Shown here in pieces: positions 1-5,676 of a DNA stretch of 8,805 nt. Below the pieces are notes generated by a model that saw only the letters and a list, made by a program, of their open reading frames with translations, did not search any database and was not told the origin of the DNA. This DNA comes from an uncultured Bacilli bacterium (lineage in GTDB: Bacteria; Bacillota_I; Bacilli_A; RF39; UBA660). Each line of letters begins with the position of its first letter. The stretch's first letter is position 1. Location: assembly GCA_947631655.1 (NCBI GenBank), contig CANRME010000053.1, positions 1 to 8,805 on the forward strand. The letters are read 5' to 3'. A program made the position numbers and the translations under genes.

Positions 1-194
1 AAAATTTTAAAAAAGTTTAAGAAGATATTACTTAATTTAAAAAAGACTAGAAAAGTGGTTAGGCTGCCGACTAAACTACCTAAAATAATTCTTTTTAAGG
101 AAGTAGTTCGCTTTAGCGTATAACTTACGATTAACAAAATTAAAAAATCTAAAAAAAAATTAAGAAACCATAATAAATCCAGATAGATTACCAT
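1..194 (-). CDS. spoIIGA: SpoIIGA-like sporulation protease, N-terminal part (cut by the left edge)
   Basis: The minus strand from the ATG at 194 is open to the window edge: 64 codons of a hydrophobic protein starting MVIYLDLLWFLNFFLD. This matches the start of SpoIIGA (B. subtilis MKIYLDVIWLLNF) in the IYLD, the W, the LNF and the following Asp. SpoIIGA is a membrane-bound aspartic protease of the mother cell that processes pro-sigma-E after a signal from the forespore. The visible part holds two membrane segments (about residues 3-27 and 37-60) split by a basic loop (KRTTSLKR). The catalytic domain would lie outside the window. The start is supported by the ribosome site AGGTGA at 206-201, six bases upstream. 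The gene follows the hsp20 terminator and has its own Spo0A-type promoter. sigE would be expected next, beyond the edge. Identification rests on N-terminal similarity recalled from memory, with no search run. Confidence 0.82.
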   Translation of the reverse strand, partial: MVIYLDLLWFLNFFLDFLILLIVSYTLKRTTSLKRIILGSLVGSLTTFLVFFKLSNIFLNFFKI

Positions 195-212
195 AACATT
201 TCACCTATCTTG

Positions 213-246
213 ATTATATTATAGTTAACTTAAATTATATGTCGAA
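213..246 (-). promoter_or_regulatory. Putative spoIIGA promoter, Spo0A-type
   Basis: Reading the minus strand, TCGACA (245-240, five of six matches to TTGACA) is followed by two overlapping TATAAT boxes, at 223-218 (16-bp spacer) and 218-213 (21-bp spacer). The known B. subtilis spoIIG promoter has an overlong spacer of about 22 bp and needs Spo0A-P to work, so the longer arrangement is notable. The transcript would start close to the ribosome site. The boxes are seen; their use is inferred. Confidence 0.55.
240..246. promoter_or_regulatory. Spo0A box (0A box) at the spoIIGA promoter
   Basis: TGTCGAA on the plus strand (TTCGACA on the gene's strand) is a perfect match to the 0A box TGNCGAA. 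It overlaps the likely -35 region of spoIIGA, the position from which Spo0A-P activates sigma-A promoters such as spoIIG. It also touches the T-run of the hsp20 terminator. A 7-bp match alone is weak; placement upstream of spoIIGA gives it weight. Confidence 0.6.
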
Positions 247-276
247 AAAAGGTTAACTTTTTCTTAAGCTAACCTT
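245..276 (-). terminator. Rho-independent terminator of hsp20
   Basis: On the minus strand AAGGTTA (276-270) pairs with TAACCTT (255-249). After one mismatch the stem continues for three more pairs (CTT with AAG). Six T residues run at 250-245. The hsp20 stop codon TAA lies in the first arm, so termination follows translation directly. Confidence 0.8.
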
Positions 277-664
277 ATTTAATTTCAATATATTTTTGTT
301 TATCTAGTTCTTGTTTTTTAGGAATTGATAACTTTAATGTACCATTATTAAATTTAGCATCGATTTTTGATTCATCAATGTCACCTAGATAGAAAGAACG
401 ACTTACTTTATGGTAACTTCTTTCTCTTCTTAAATATTTCTTATCTTTGTGATCTTCTTCTTTGCTTTCTTTTTTAGCACTAATATTGATATATCCGTTA
501 TCAACAGATACTTTTATGTCTTCCTTATCAAATCCTGGAACATCTACTTCAACATGATAAGTATTATCTTTTTCATAAATATCACATTTCATACTATTCT
601 CCTTACTAGGCATAAAGTCATCAAAAATATCATCTAGATAAAAATCTCTTGGTATTAAATTCAT
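275..664 (-). CDS. hsp20: Small heat-shock protein, Hsp20/alpha-crystallin family
   Basis: This 129-residue protein is an ATP-independent holdase that binds unfolding cytoplasmic proteins and passes them to DnaK/ClpB-type refolding systems. The alpha-crystallin domain covers about residues 25-118, with the VDVPGFDKEDI strand region (40-50) and the family's C-terminal signature GTLKLSIPK (108-116). A C-terminal I-x-I motif (I126-E-I128), which links dimers into oligomers, is present. The length is normal for the bacterial family. I chose the ATG at 664 because AAGGA at 678-674 lies nine bases upstream. The in-frame ATG at 682 would start within the probable leader and adds residues unlike the family. 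A CIRCE operator covers its promoter, so HrcA repression and heat induction are expected. It is a single-gene unit closed by its own terminator. Confidence 0.93.
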   Translation of the reverse strand: MNLIPRDFYLDDIFDDFMPSKENSMKCDIYEKDNTYHVEVDVPGFDKEDIKVSVDNGYINISAKKESKEEDHKDKKYLRRERSYHKVSRSFYLGDIDESKIDAKFNNGTLKLSIPKKQELDKQKYIEIK

Positions 665-673
665 AATATCATT

Positions 674-678
674 TCCTT
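674..678 (-). promoter_or_regulatory. hsp20 ribosome binding site (decides the start)
   Basis: AAGGA on the minus strand, nine bases before the ATG at 664. It lies inside the longer reading frame opened by the upstream ATGs, arguing that those are not used. Confidence 0.7.
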
Positions 679-688
679 TCATAATTGT

Positions 689-717
689 AATATACTCCAA
701 TAATTAGCACTTGTCAA
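689..717 (-). promoter_or_regulatory. Sigma-A promoter of hsp20
   Basis: TTGACA (717-712, perfect) and TATATT (694-689, five of six) are separated by exactly 17 bp. The transcript would start near 682, about 18 bases before the chosen ATG. The -35 box lies inside the CIRCE operator. Confidence 0.8.
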
Positions 718-730
718 TATAGAGTGCTAA
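704..730. promoter_or_regulatory. CIRCE operator (HrcA binding site)
   Basis: TTAGCACTT (704-712), nine bases, then GAGTGCTAA (722-730) matches the CIRCE consensus TTAGCACTC-N9-GAGTGCTAA except at one base (T at 712). Symmetry extends three further pairs (TAA/TTA, 701-733). HrcA bound here would cover the -35 box of hsp20. hrcA itself is not in the window. Confidence 0.95.
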
Positions 731-806
731 TTATTTTAAAATTTCTTTCTCTATTAGTGTATACTTATGTAAAGATTTTATACTATATTTAAATTTTAAA
801 GTATCT

Positions 807-1721
807 TTAATCTACTACTTCTAAATATCTATCAAGCATTTCATTTTCTGCATCTGTTACTAATTTAACAAAATCAGTATAATCTCCTGTTTTGTGTGCC
901 TTATCAAGTGCTTCATAGTATTTTAATCTATTATCTTTTTTAATAATAACTGGAACATATCCACTTCTCATTAACTCCATATTCATTATTAATCTAGATG
1001 TTCTCCCATTACCATCAATAAATGGATGAATCTTAACTAATTCTCCATGTAAAAATGCTGCTCTTACTATTGGATGATATTTATCCCATTCATTATAATT
1101 CATTATTAGTTTTTCCATTAGTTCTGGAACTTTTATATATTGTGGTGGTTTATGTTGTGCTCCACTAATAATAACATCATGATTTCTATATCTTCCAGCA
1201 TCCTCATCATCAATGCCTTTTAAAACTAATTGGTGTAATCCTTTAATATTCCATTCAGATATTTTGCTTTTAGTATCAATTAATTCTTCTAGATACTCAA
1301 TAGCCTTTTCATGGTTTATGGCTTCTAAGTGTTCTCTTACCAATTTCCCGCCGATAGTAATACCTTCTAATACCACTTTTGTTTCTTTTAAAGTCAATGT
1401 ATTACCTTCAATACCATTACTATTATATGTCCATTCTAGATTAATTGCATTTCGTAATGATGCTATTGCTTCTTTAGATAAAGTTCTTTTACTATTTAAC
1501 TTAGCAAGTTTTTCGTCAATTTCTTTAAAATAATCTTCTGGTAGATCTACTTTAAATTTAATTTCTTCTCTAACTCTTTTATCAATGGGCTTACCAGCAT
1601 CATCAGGGATATTCCAGGCTGTACCTATTTTGAAAGCCCCCATAATTCTTCCGTCTTGTATAAGCTTTCTTATTCTTCTTTCACTAATATTCCATTTTTT
1701 ACTTGCTTCTTTAATTTGCAT
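807..1721 (-). CDS. Class II Fic protein with N-terminal DNA-binding domain
   Basis: Fic proteins transfer AMP (sometimes another nucleotide group) from a nucleotide to a hydroxyl side chain of a target. The catalytic motif HPFIDGNGRTSR is complete at residues 232-243, with the catalytic His232 and the phosphate-binding GNGR. An inhibitory helix motif, S-x-x-x-E-G (Ser101 to Gly106), lies before the Fic core. This makes it class II: self-inhibited, with the Glu expected to clash with the ATP gamma phosphate. Residues 180-195 look like the target-docking flap. The first 50 residues form a helix-turn-helix-like domain (KEASKKWNISERRIRKLIQ, then GRI...A..IG..W.IP..A.KP.DKR) seen at the start of many Firmicute regulators and Fic proteins. 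The start has GAGAGGTGA seven bases upstream. The gene stands alone, with no separate antitoxin gene. Its promoter carries repeated sequences that the protein's own HTH may bind. The target is unknown. Confidence 0.9.
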   Translation of the reverse strand: MQIKEASKKWNISERRIRKLIQDGRIMGAFKIGTAWNIPDDAGKPIDKRVREEIKFKVDLPEDYFKEIDEKLAKLNSKRTLSKEAIASLRNAINLEWTYNSNGIEGNTLTLKETKVVLEGITIGGKLVREHLEAINHEKAIEYLEELIDTKSKISEWNIKGLHQLVLKGIDDEDAGRYRNHDVIISGAQHKPPQYIKVPELMEKLIMNYNEWDKYHPIVRAAFLHGELVKIHPFIDGNGRTSRLIMNMELMRSGYVPVIIKKDNRLKYYEALDKAHKTGDYTDFVKLVTDAENEMLDRYLEVVD

Positions 1722-1747
1722 AGTTAGTCACCTCTCTATGTATATAG

Positions 1748-1776
1748 ATTATACCATTTGCGGAATAATATGTCAA
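1748..1776 (-). promoter_or_regulatory. Consensus sigma-A promoter of the fic gene
   Basis: The minus strand has a perfect TTGACA (1776-1771), a 17-bp spacer and a perfect TATAAT (1753-1748) preceded by TGG, an extended -10. The transcript would begin about 20 bases before the ATG. So strong a promoter for a potentially harmful enzyme suggests it is normally repressed; one copy of the repeat described below fills the spacer. Confidence 0.88.
1753..1772. repeat. Direct repeat, copy 1, in the fic promoter spacer (putative operator)
   Basis: The core CGGAATAATA (1761-1770) recurs exactly at 1795-1804. With the flanks the repeat is 20 bp of form rCCrTyTrCGGAATAATAyG. This copy fills the space between the -35 and -10 boxes, where a bound HTH protein would control the promoter. 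Confidence 0.7.
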
Positions 1777-1786
1777 TATATTTTAT

Positions 1787-1806
1787 GCCGTCTACGGAAT
1801 AATACG
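1787..1806. repeat. Direct repeat, copy 2, upstream of the fic promoter
   Basis: Second copy of the 20-bp repeat, 34 bp from the first (a little over three helical turns). Its 3' part also forms an imperfect inverted repeat with 1812-1821 (GAATAATACG, five T, CATATTATTC; one mismatched pair). In the register of copy 1 it is flanked by degenerate -35 and -10 boxes, which suggests the promoter-operator unit was duplicated. Confidence 0.65.
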
Positions 1807-1832
1807 TTTTTCATATTATTCATTAATATTAA

Positions 1833-1880
1833 AAATTCATTGAATTCTTGCTAATATTAAGCACTTTTTTCAATGAATTT
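1833..1880 (-). terminator. Putative terminator stem downstream of ffh
   Basis: AAATTCATTGAA (1833-1844) and TTCAATGAATTT (1869-1880) are perfect 12-bp inverted arms around a 24-base loop. The loop contains a smaller stem (TGCT with AGCA). On the minus strand the second arm runs into five T residues (1835-1831), the layout of a terminator for the operon ending at 1929. The stem is AT-only apart from two G-C pairs, so strength is uncertain. A different structured element is possible. Confidence 0.5.
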
Positions 1881-1928
1881 GTTTCTAAATATATTAGTAT
1901 TCCTAAATTTATTTTAAATGCAAGTATT

Positions 1929-3236
1929 TTAAAATGGCATTTTCATATTTCCATTAGATAATTGTTTCATCATTTTTTTCATTTCTTCGAATTGTTTTAA
2001 TAAACGATTAATTTCTTCAACACTTCTTGCACAACCTTTACTGATACGAATTTTACGACTGGCTTTTAAAATCTCTGGGTGACGACGTTCTTCCATCGTC
2101 ATAGATAATACTATAGCTTCAATATGTTTTAAATCTTTAGGATTAATCGTAACATTATTAAGACCCATATTCCGCGCTTGGGGAAGCATTTTTAAAATCT
2201 TTTCTAGAGGTCCTAATTTTTGGATTTGTTTTAAATTAGTTAGGAAGTCATTTAAGTCATAATCTCCTTTTTTCATTTTTTTAGCGACATCTAAGGCTTC
2301 TTCTTCATCAATTACGTCTTCTACTTTTTCGGCGATAGATAAAATATCACCCATATCTAAGATACGAGAAGCCATACGTTCTGGATGGAAAGGACTTAAA
2401 CCATCTAATTTCTCACTATCACCCACAAACTTAATTGGCACATTAGTTAAGTGTCTTACAGATAAGGCTACCCCACCTTTAGTATCACCATCTAATTTCG
2501 TTAAAATTACCCCAGTTAAATGTAAATTATCATTAAATCCATTAATAACATTAATTGCGTCTTGTCCCATCATGGCATCGATAACTAAGATTGTTTCATC
2601 GGGGTGTGCTAGTTCTTCAATGCCTTTTAATTCGTTCATTAAGTCTTCATCGATATGTAATCGGCCGGCGGTATCAATAATAATATAATCATTATGATTT
2701 TCTTTAGCATAACTTAAAGCTTCAGAAACAATATCGTTAACACTAGTTTTACCATGTTCATAAACAGGAATGTCTAAACTCTTACCAATCGTTTTTAATT
2801 GGTCGATTGCTGCAGGACGATATATATCACAAGCAACTAACAATGGTTTTTTAGCATGTTTCTTACGTAAGTAATTAGCAAGTTTTCCAGCAGTTGTAGT
2901 TTTACCGCTACCTTGTAAACCTACTAACATTAAGATAGTGGGAGTTTTATTAGTTTCTAGTGGTACTTCTTCTTTACCAAGTAACTCTACTAATTCGTCT
3001 TTAACGAGTTTTATAAATAATTCATCCGGTTTTAAGGAAGCAGAAACATCCATACCTAAAGCTTTTTCTTTAACACTAGCAATAAATTCTTTTACAACTT
3101 GATAGTTAACATCCGCTTCTAATAAAGCCATTCTAATTTCGCGCATGGCATCATTAATATTTTCTTCGGTAATTCTTCCTAAACCACGAATATTTTTAAT
3201 AGCTTTAGAAAGGCGGTCGCCCATATATTCAAACAT
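1929..3236 (-). CDS. ffh: Signal recognition particle protein Ffh (SRP54)
   Basis: Ffh binds the 4.5S/scRNA and hydrophobic signal sequences leaving the ribosome, then delivers the complex to FtsY at the membrane by a shared GTPase cycle. The 435-residue protein has the full layout. The N domain covers about 1-95. The G domain has the P-loop GLQGSGKT (106-113), DIYRPAA (137-143), DTAGR (188-192) and TKLDG (246-250). The M domain from about 297 carries the RNA-binding stretch RKIRISKGCARSVEEINRLL and a methionine-rich tail (EEMKKMMKQL). The usual GxGEK near the end of the G domain reads VGDSEK. I chose the ATG at 3236 over the GTG at 3245: AGGTGA lies just upstream of it and MFEYMGDRL matches the family start. 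It is last in the operon, nine bases after tmk. Confidence 0.96.
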   Translation of the reverse strand: MFEYMGDRLSKAIKNIRGLGRITEENINDAMREIRMALLEADVNYQVVKEFIASVKEKALGMDVSASLKPDELFIKLVKDELVELLGKEEVPLETNKTPTILMLVGLQGSGKTTTAGKLANYLRKKHAKKPLLVACDIYRPAAIDQLKTIGKSLDIPVYEHGKTSVNDIVSEALSYAKENHNDYIIIDTAGRLHIDEDLMNELKGIEELAHPDETILVIDAMMGQDAINVINGFNDNLHLTGVILTKLDGDTKGGVALSVRHLTNVPIKFVGDSEKLDGLSPFHPERMASRILDMGDILSIAEKVEDVIDEEEALDVAKKMKKGDYDLNDFLTNLKQIQKLGPLEKILKMLPQARNMGLNNVTINPKDLKHIEAIVLSMTMEERRHPEILKASRKIRISKGCARSVEEINRLLKQFEEMKKMMKQLSNGNMKMPF

Positions 3237-3241
3237 TATAA

Positions 3242-3247
3242 TCACCT
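3242..3247 (-). promoter_or_regulatory. ffh ribosome binding site (decides the start)
   Basis: AGGTGA on the minus strand, five bases before the ATG at 3236. It overlaps the alternative GTG at 3245 and the last two bases of the tmk stop codon, so the GTG cannot be the start served by this site. Confidence 0.75.
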
Positions 3248-3917
3248 ATTCCATTTCTTTTATGACTTGTTTTATTTCTTCATGAATAGCAAAAATATCT
3301 TTTAATTTATCTTTTTCCGTACATTCTATTACATTATAATTATGTAAGGATGCTAGTTCTAAATAAGTAGCTTCCGTATTTTTTAAATGGAGGAAAGAAT
3401 TTTCGTATTCATCAGAGGTATTTCTACCTCTTTTTAATTCTAGCACTTTTTGATATGGCATATGAAGTAAAATTGTCAAATCGGGCTTGGGTAGTTCTAG
3501 TAATTCGTATTCTAATTTTTCTAACCATTTATAAAATGCTAAACGTTCTTCTTTATTTTCAATTCTACTTCCTTGGTGGGCCATATTACTTTCGACATAA
3601 CGATCCATAATAACGATATAACCATCTTCTAAATATTTTTTAATTTTACTTAAATTATAACGACGGTCCGCTGCATAATATAAAGAAGCAACTTTCGGAT
3701 CAACATTTAATGCCCCTTCCGTAAAATAACTTTCACAAAGGGATTCACGGCCCAAATAAGGTCCACCAACTATTTTACCAGCTGGGGTATCATAAGTAGG
3801 AAAAGACATAACTTCCGCTTTAACCCCATCTTTTTTCAAAGCTTGTAAAAGTAATCTCGTTTGGGTTTCTTTTCCGGAACAATCGGTACCCTCAATAACA
3901 ATTATTTTACCTTTCAT
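3246..3917 (-). CDS. tmk: Divergent thymidylate (dTMP) kinase
   Basis: The predicted reaction is dTMP + ATP to dTDP + ADP, needed for DNA synthesis in the cytoplasm. The 223-residue protein begins with the family strand KIIVIEGTDCSGKETQT. Its P-loop reads GTDCSGKE (10-17), with Glu where the usual Ser/Thr helps hold magnesium. The codon GAA is clear, so this is not an obvious reading slip. The DRY motif is at 105-107, followed by SNMAHQG (110-116) where classical enzymes have a Tyr in place of His114. PKPDLTILL follows (144-151), and an Arg/Glu-bearing lid covers about 160-175 (LKRGRNTSDEYEN). These features fit an alternative Firmicute dTMP kinase branch that I recall with GSGKQTQ-type P-loops. 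A related (deoxy)nucleotide kinase is possible. The start has a perfect AGGAGGA (3927-3921) that overlaps the ylxM stop. Sitting inside an SRP operon is unusual for tmk. Confidence 0.82.
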   Translation of the reverse strand: MKGKIIVIEGTDCSGKETQTRLLLQALKKDGVKAEVMSFPTYDTPAGKIVGGPYLGRESLCESYFTEGALNVDPKVASLYYAADRRYNLSKIKKYLEDGYIVIMDRYVESNMAHQGSRIENKEERLAFYKWLEKLEYELLELPKPDLTILLHMPYQKVLELKRGRNTSDEYENSFLHLKNTEATYLELASLHNYNVIECTEKDKLKDIFAIHEEIKQVIKEME

Positions 3918-3925
3918 TGGTCCTC

Positions 3926-4222
3926 CTATAAATCAATAATCTTCGTAATTCTTTCTTTTATATTATCTAAATTATTATCTTTAATTATACTTTTTAAGGC
4001 ATTTTTTAACTCTAGTTTATGTAGTTTGGATTCGAAGTTTAGTAATTTTTTTTCCGTTACTTTTAAGGTTTTACTAACTGCACTTTTAGTAATATGTAAA
4101 TTATCACTTATTTCTTCTAAAGTTAAATCTTCTTCATAATATAAGTTAAATATTTCCTTTTCTTTTTCGGTAAGTAATGATTCATACATATCATAAAATT
4201 CAATTAAATCTAATCTATTCAT
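3926..4222 (-). CDS. ylxM: YlxM family SRP-associated HTH protein (UPF0122)
   Basis: This 98-residue protein starts with the family block YDMYESLLTEKEKEIFNLYYEEDLTLEEISD. It continues with a sigma-70 region 4-like helix-turn-helix (about 33-55, LEEISDNLHITKSAVSKTLK) and a charged helical tail. YlxM proteins sit next to ffh or ftsY across Firmicutes; in streptococci the homologue has been reported to bind the SRP and alter its GTPase activity. Whether it also binds DNA is unsettled. The start ATG overlaps the ftsY stop TGA by four bases (ATGA), pointing to translational coupling; AAGGA lies upstream within ftsY. The length is slightly below the usual 105-115 residues. Confidence 0.92.
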   Translation of the reverse strand: MNRLDLIEFYDMYESLLTEKEKEIFNLYYEEDLTLEEISDNLHITKSAVSKTLKVTEKKLLNFESKLHKLELKNALKSIIKDNNLDNIKERITKIIDL

Positions 4223-5208
4223 AATAAATCCTTAAATAATCCATAGATGTATTTTTCAATATCAAAGGTTTCTAAATCGCTTTCTTTTTCGCCAAGACCG
4301 ATATATTTAACTGGAATATTTACTTCTTCTTTAATAGCTAAGACAATACCCCCTTTAGCAGTGCCATCTAATTTAGTTAGAACAATACCGGTAATATTTG
4401 TTATTTCTTTAAAAGCCACCGCTTGAGAAATACCATTTTGTCCAGTCGTTGCATCGATTACTAAAAGTGTTTCATGGGGAGCTTCGGGAATGAATTTGGC
4501 AATAACCCGATTTATTTTATCTAATTCATTCATTAAATTTACTTTATTTTGAAGTCTGCCCGCCGTATCAATTAAAACAATATCAACATTTTCTTCTTTG
4601 GCTTCTTTTAAGCCATCAAATACAACACTAGCAGGATCAGCATTTTCTTTACCGTAGAATAAGCTATTAGTACGATCCGCCCACTCTTTTAATTGTTCGG
4701 TAGCACCGGCTCTAAAAGTATCACCTGCTATCATCATAACTTTTTTACCATCTTTATGGAATTTAGAAGCAAGTTTTCCAATAGTTGTCGTTTTACCTAC
4801 ACCATTAACTCCTACAAATAATAATACTGTTGGTCCTTCTTTAGCAAAATTTATTTTATCACTTAAATAAGAATTATTAACATAAATAATAAATAATTCA
4901 TCAATAATAATTTCATTTAAATAAGCCGTATCCGTAATATGTTCTTCTTTGACTCTTTTTCGTAAGCGGTCCATAAATTTGGCAACTGTATTAACTCCAA
5001 TATCAGCCATGATAAGTAGGTTTTCTAATTCTTCATAGTATTCTTCTGAAACCGAAGTAAAAGTATGACCTAAAATATTTAATTTAGAAACAAAAGACTC
5101 TCTCGTTTTTTCTAACCCACTATCATATAAATCAAGCTTTTTTTCTTCTTCTGTATTTGTTTCTTTTTTATTACTAACTAAGTTTTTTAATTTGGAAAAT
5201 AAACCCAT
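4219..5208 (-). CDS. ftsY: SRP receptor GTPase FtsY
   Basis: FtsY docks Ffh-ribosome complexes at the membrane translocon. The 329-residue protein has a short start, MGLFSKLKNLVSNKK, an amphipathic basic helix that can bind membrane, and an acidic linker (19-27) in place of the long acidic A domain of E. coli; this is normal for Firmicutes. The N domain covers about 35-120. The GTPase has the P-loop GVNGVGKT (133-140), DTFRAGA (163-169), DTAGR (214-218), TKLDG (278-282) and GLGE (304-307). All guanine-binding residues look intact. GGAGAG at 5222-5217, spanning the end of the upstream prepilin gene, supports the ATG at 5208. It follows that gene by six bases and overlaps ylxM by four. The stop is TGA, which supports the standard bacterial code. 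Confidence 0.96.
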   Translation of the reverse strand: MGLFSKLKNLVSNKKETNTEEEKKLDLYDSGLEKTRESFVSKLNILGHTFTSVSEEYYEELENLLIMADIGVNTVAKFMDRLRKRVKEEHITDTAYLNEIIIDELFIIYVNNSYLSDKINFAKEGPTVLLFVGVNGVGKTTTIGKLASKFHKDGKKVMMIAGDTFRAGATEQLKEWADRTNSLFYGKENADPASVVFDGLKEAKEENVDIVLIDTAGRLQNKVNLMNELDKINRVIAKFIPEAPHETLLVIDATTGQNGISQAVAFKEITNITGIVLTKLDGTAKGGIVLAIKEEVNIPVKYIGLGEKESDLETFDIEKYIYGLFKDLL

Positions 5209-5214
5209 GATTAA

Positions 5215-5637
5215 TCACTCTCCACATATATCTTGGGGAGCAAAAACTTTATATTCCCCAACATCTAAGCCATTATTGTTATTTTTATATTCATTATATA
5301 CTAGAATAATAGCATCTTCTTTACAATTATTTTTATTATCTTCAATATAACCTCTATTTTTTAATTCTTTTATAGTTACTTTTTTAGTGCATCCAAGAGT
5401 ACTAGTACTATCAACACTGGTTGGTTTAAAATTTTCGGCACAAACAGTTAATTCAAGCTCTCTTAACCCATAAGTTAAGGCACCATCAAGAACTACACGG
5501 CGATTTTCTTCATAAGTCTTAGTCTTAGTAGAAACTAAAATATTTAAAACAGAGGGAACAGCAAAAACAATGAGAAGACTTAAAACAACTATTACTGCTA
5601 ACAATTCTACTAAAGTAAAACCTTTATTCTTATTCAT
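5215..5637 (-). CDS. Prepilin-like protein with type IV pilin N-terminal motif
   Basis: The protein of 140 residues starts MNKNKGFTLVELLAV, the class III signal processed by a prepilin peptidase between Gly6 and Phe7. The conserved Glu falls at +5 of the mature chain. A single hydrophobic helix follows (about 7-34), then a soluble domain with four cysteines (66, 83, 105, 138), enough for two disulfides. Size and layout fit a pseudopilin of a type II secretion or competence-type machine (ComGC-like) or a minor pilin. No other pilus gene is in the window. I chose the ATG at 5637, which has AGGAG at 5653-5649; the longer frame starting at 5718 runs through the promoter. It heads the SRP operon, six bases before ftsY, an unusual place for a pilin. 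Confidence 0.85.
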   Translation of the reverse strand: MNKNKGFTLVELLAVIVVLSLLIVFAVPSVLNILVSTKTKTYEENRRVVLDGALTYGLRELELTVCAENFKPTSVDSTSTLGCTKKVTIKELKNRGYIEDNKNNCKEDAIILVYNEYKNNNNGLDVGEYKVFAPQDICGE

Positions 5638-5660
5638 AAAAATTTCATCTCCTAAGTATA

Positions 5661-5669
5661 AGTATAACA
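5661..5669 (-). promoter_or_regulatory. Extended -10 promoter for the prepilin-SRP operon
   Basis: TGTTATACT on the minus strand (5669-5661) is an extended -10 box (TGn before TATACT). The -35 position at 17 bp (5689-5684, TTTATT) is a weak match, as extended -10 promoters allow. A second TATACT lies at 5660-5655. The transcript would start only a few bases before the AGGAG site, giving a very short leader. Confidence 0.5.
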
Positions 5670-5676
5670 AAGCATC

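Noticed and set aside
41..180. Possible structured RNA (tmRNA-like fragments on the plus strand)
   Set aside because: Short stretches such as GCTGCCGACTAA recall tmRNA, but there is no tRNA-like 3' end or T-loop, and the minus strand is a clean open frame matching SpoIIGA with a good ribosome site.
449..637. Plus-strand 62-residue frame inside hsp20
   Set aside because: It is antisense to a clear gene, lacks a ribosome site and encodes low-complexity residues typical of AT-rich shadow frames.
665..700. N-terminal extension of Hsp20 from 700 or 682
   Set aside because: The extension covers the ribosome site and part of the promoter and adds residues not typical of the family; the ATG at 664 is correctly spaced.
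731..806. Terminator for the fic gene
   Set aside because: The region holds AT-rich palindromic bits but no stable stem with a T-run; how fic transcription ends before hsp20 is unclear.
807..1721. Fic toxin-antitoxin pair
   Set aside because: The inhibitory S-x-x-x-E-G motif is inside the same protein (class II) and no small antitoxin gene is next to it, so a two-gene toxin-antitoxin system is not supported.
1213..1854. Plus-strand frames over fic
   Set aside because: They lie antisense to the Fic domain or its promoter and show no family features.
3861..4139. Plus-strand 92-residue frame over tmk and ylxM
   Set aside because: Shadow of two well-supported minus-strand genes.
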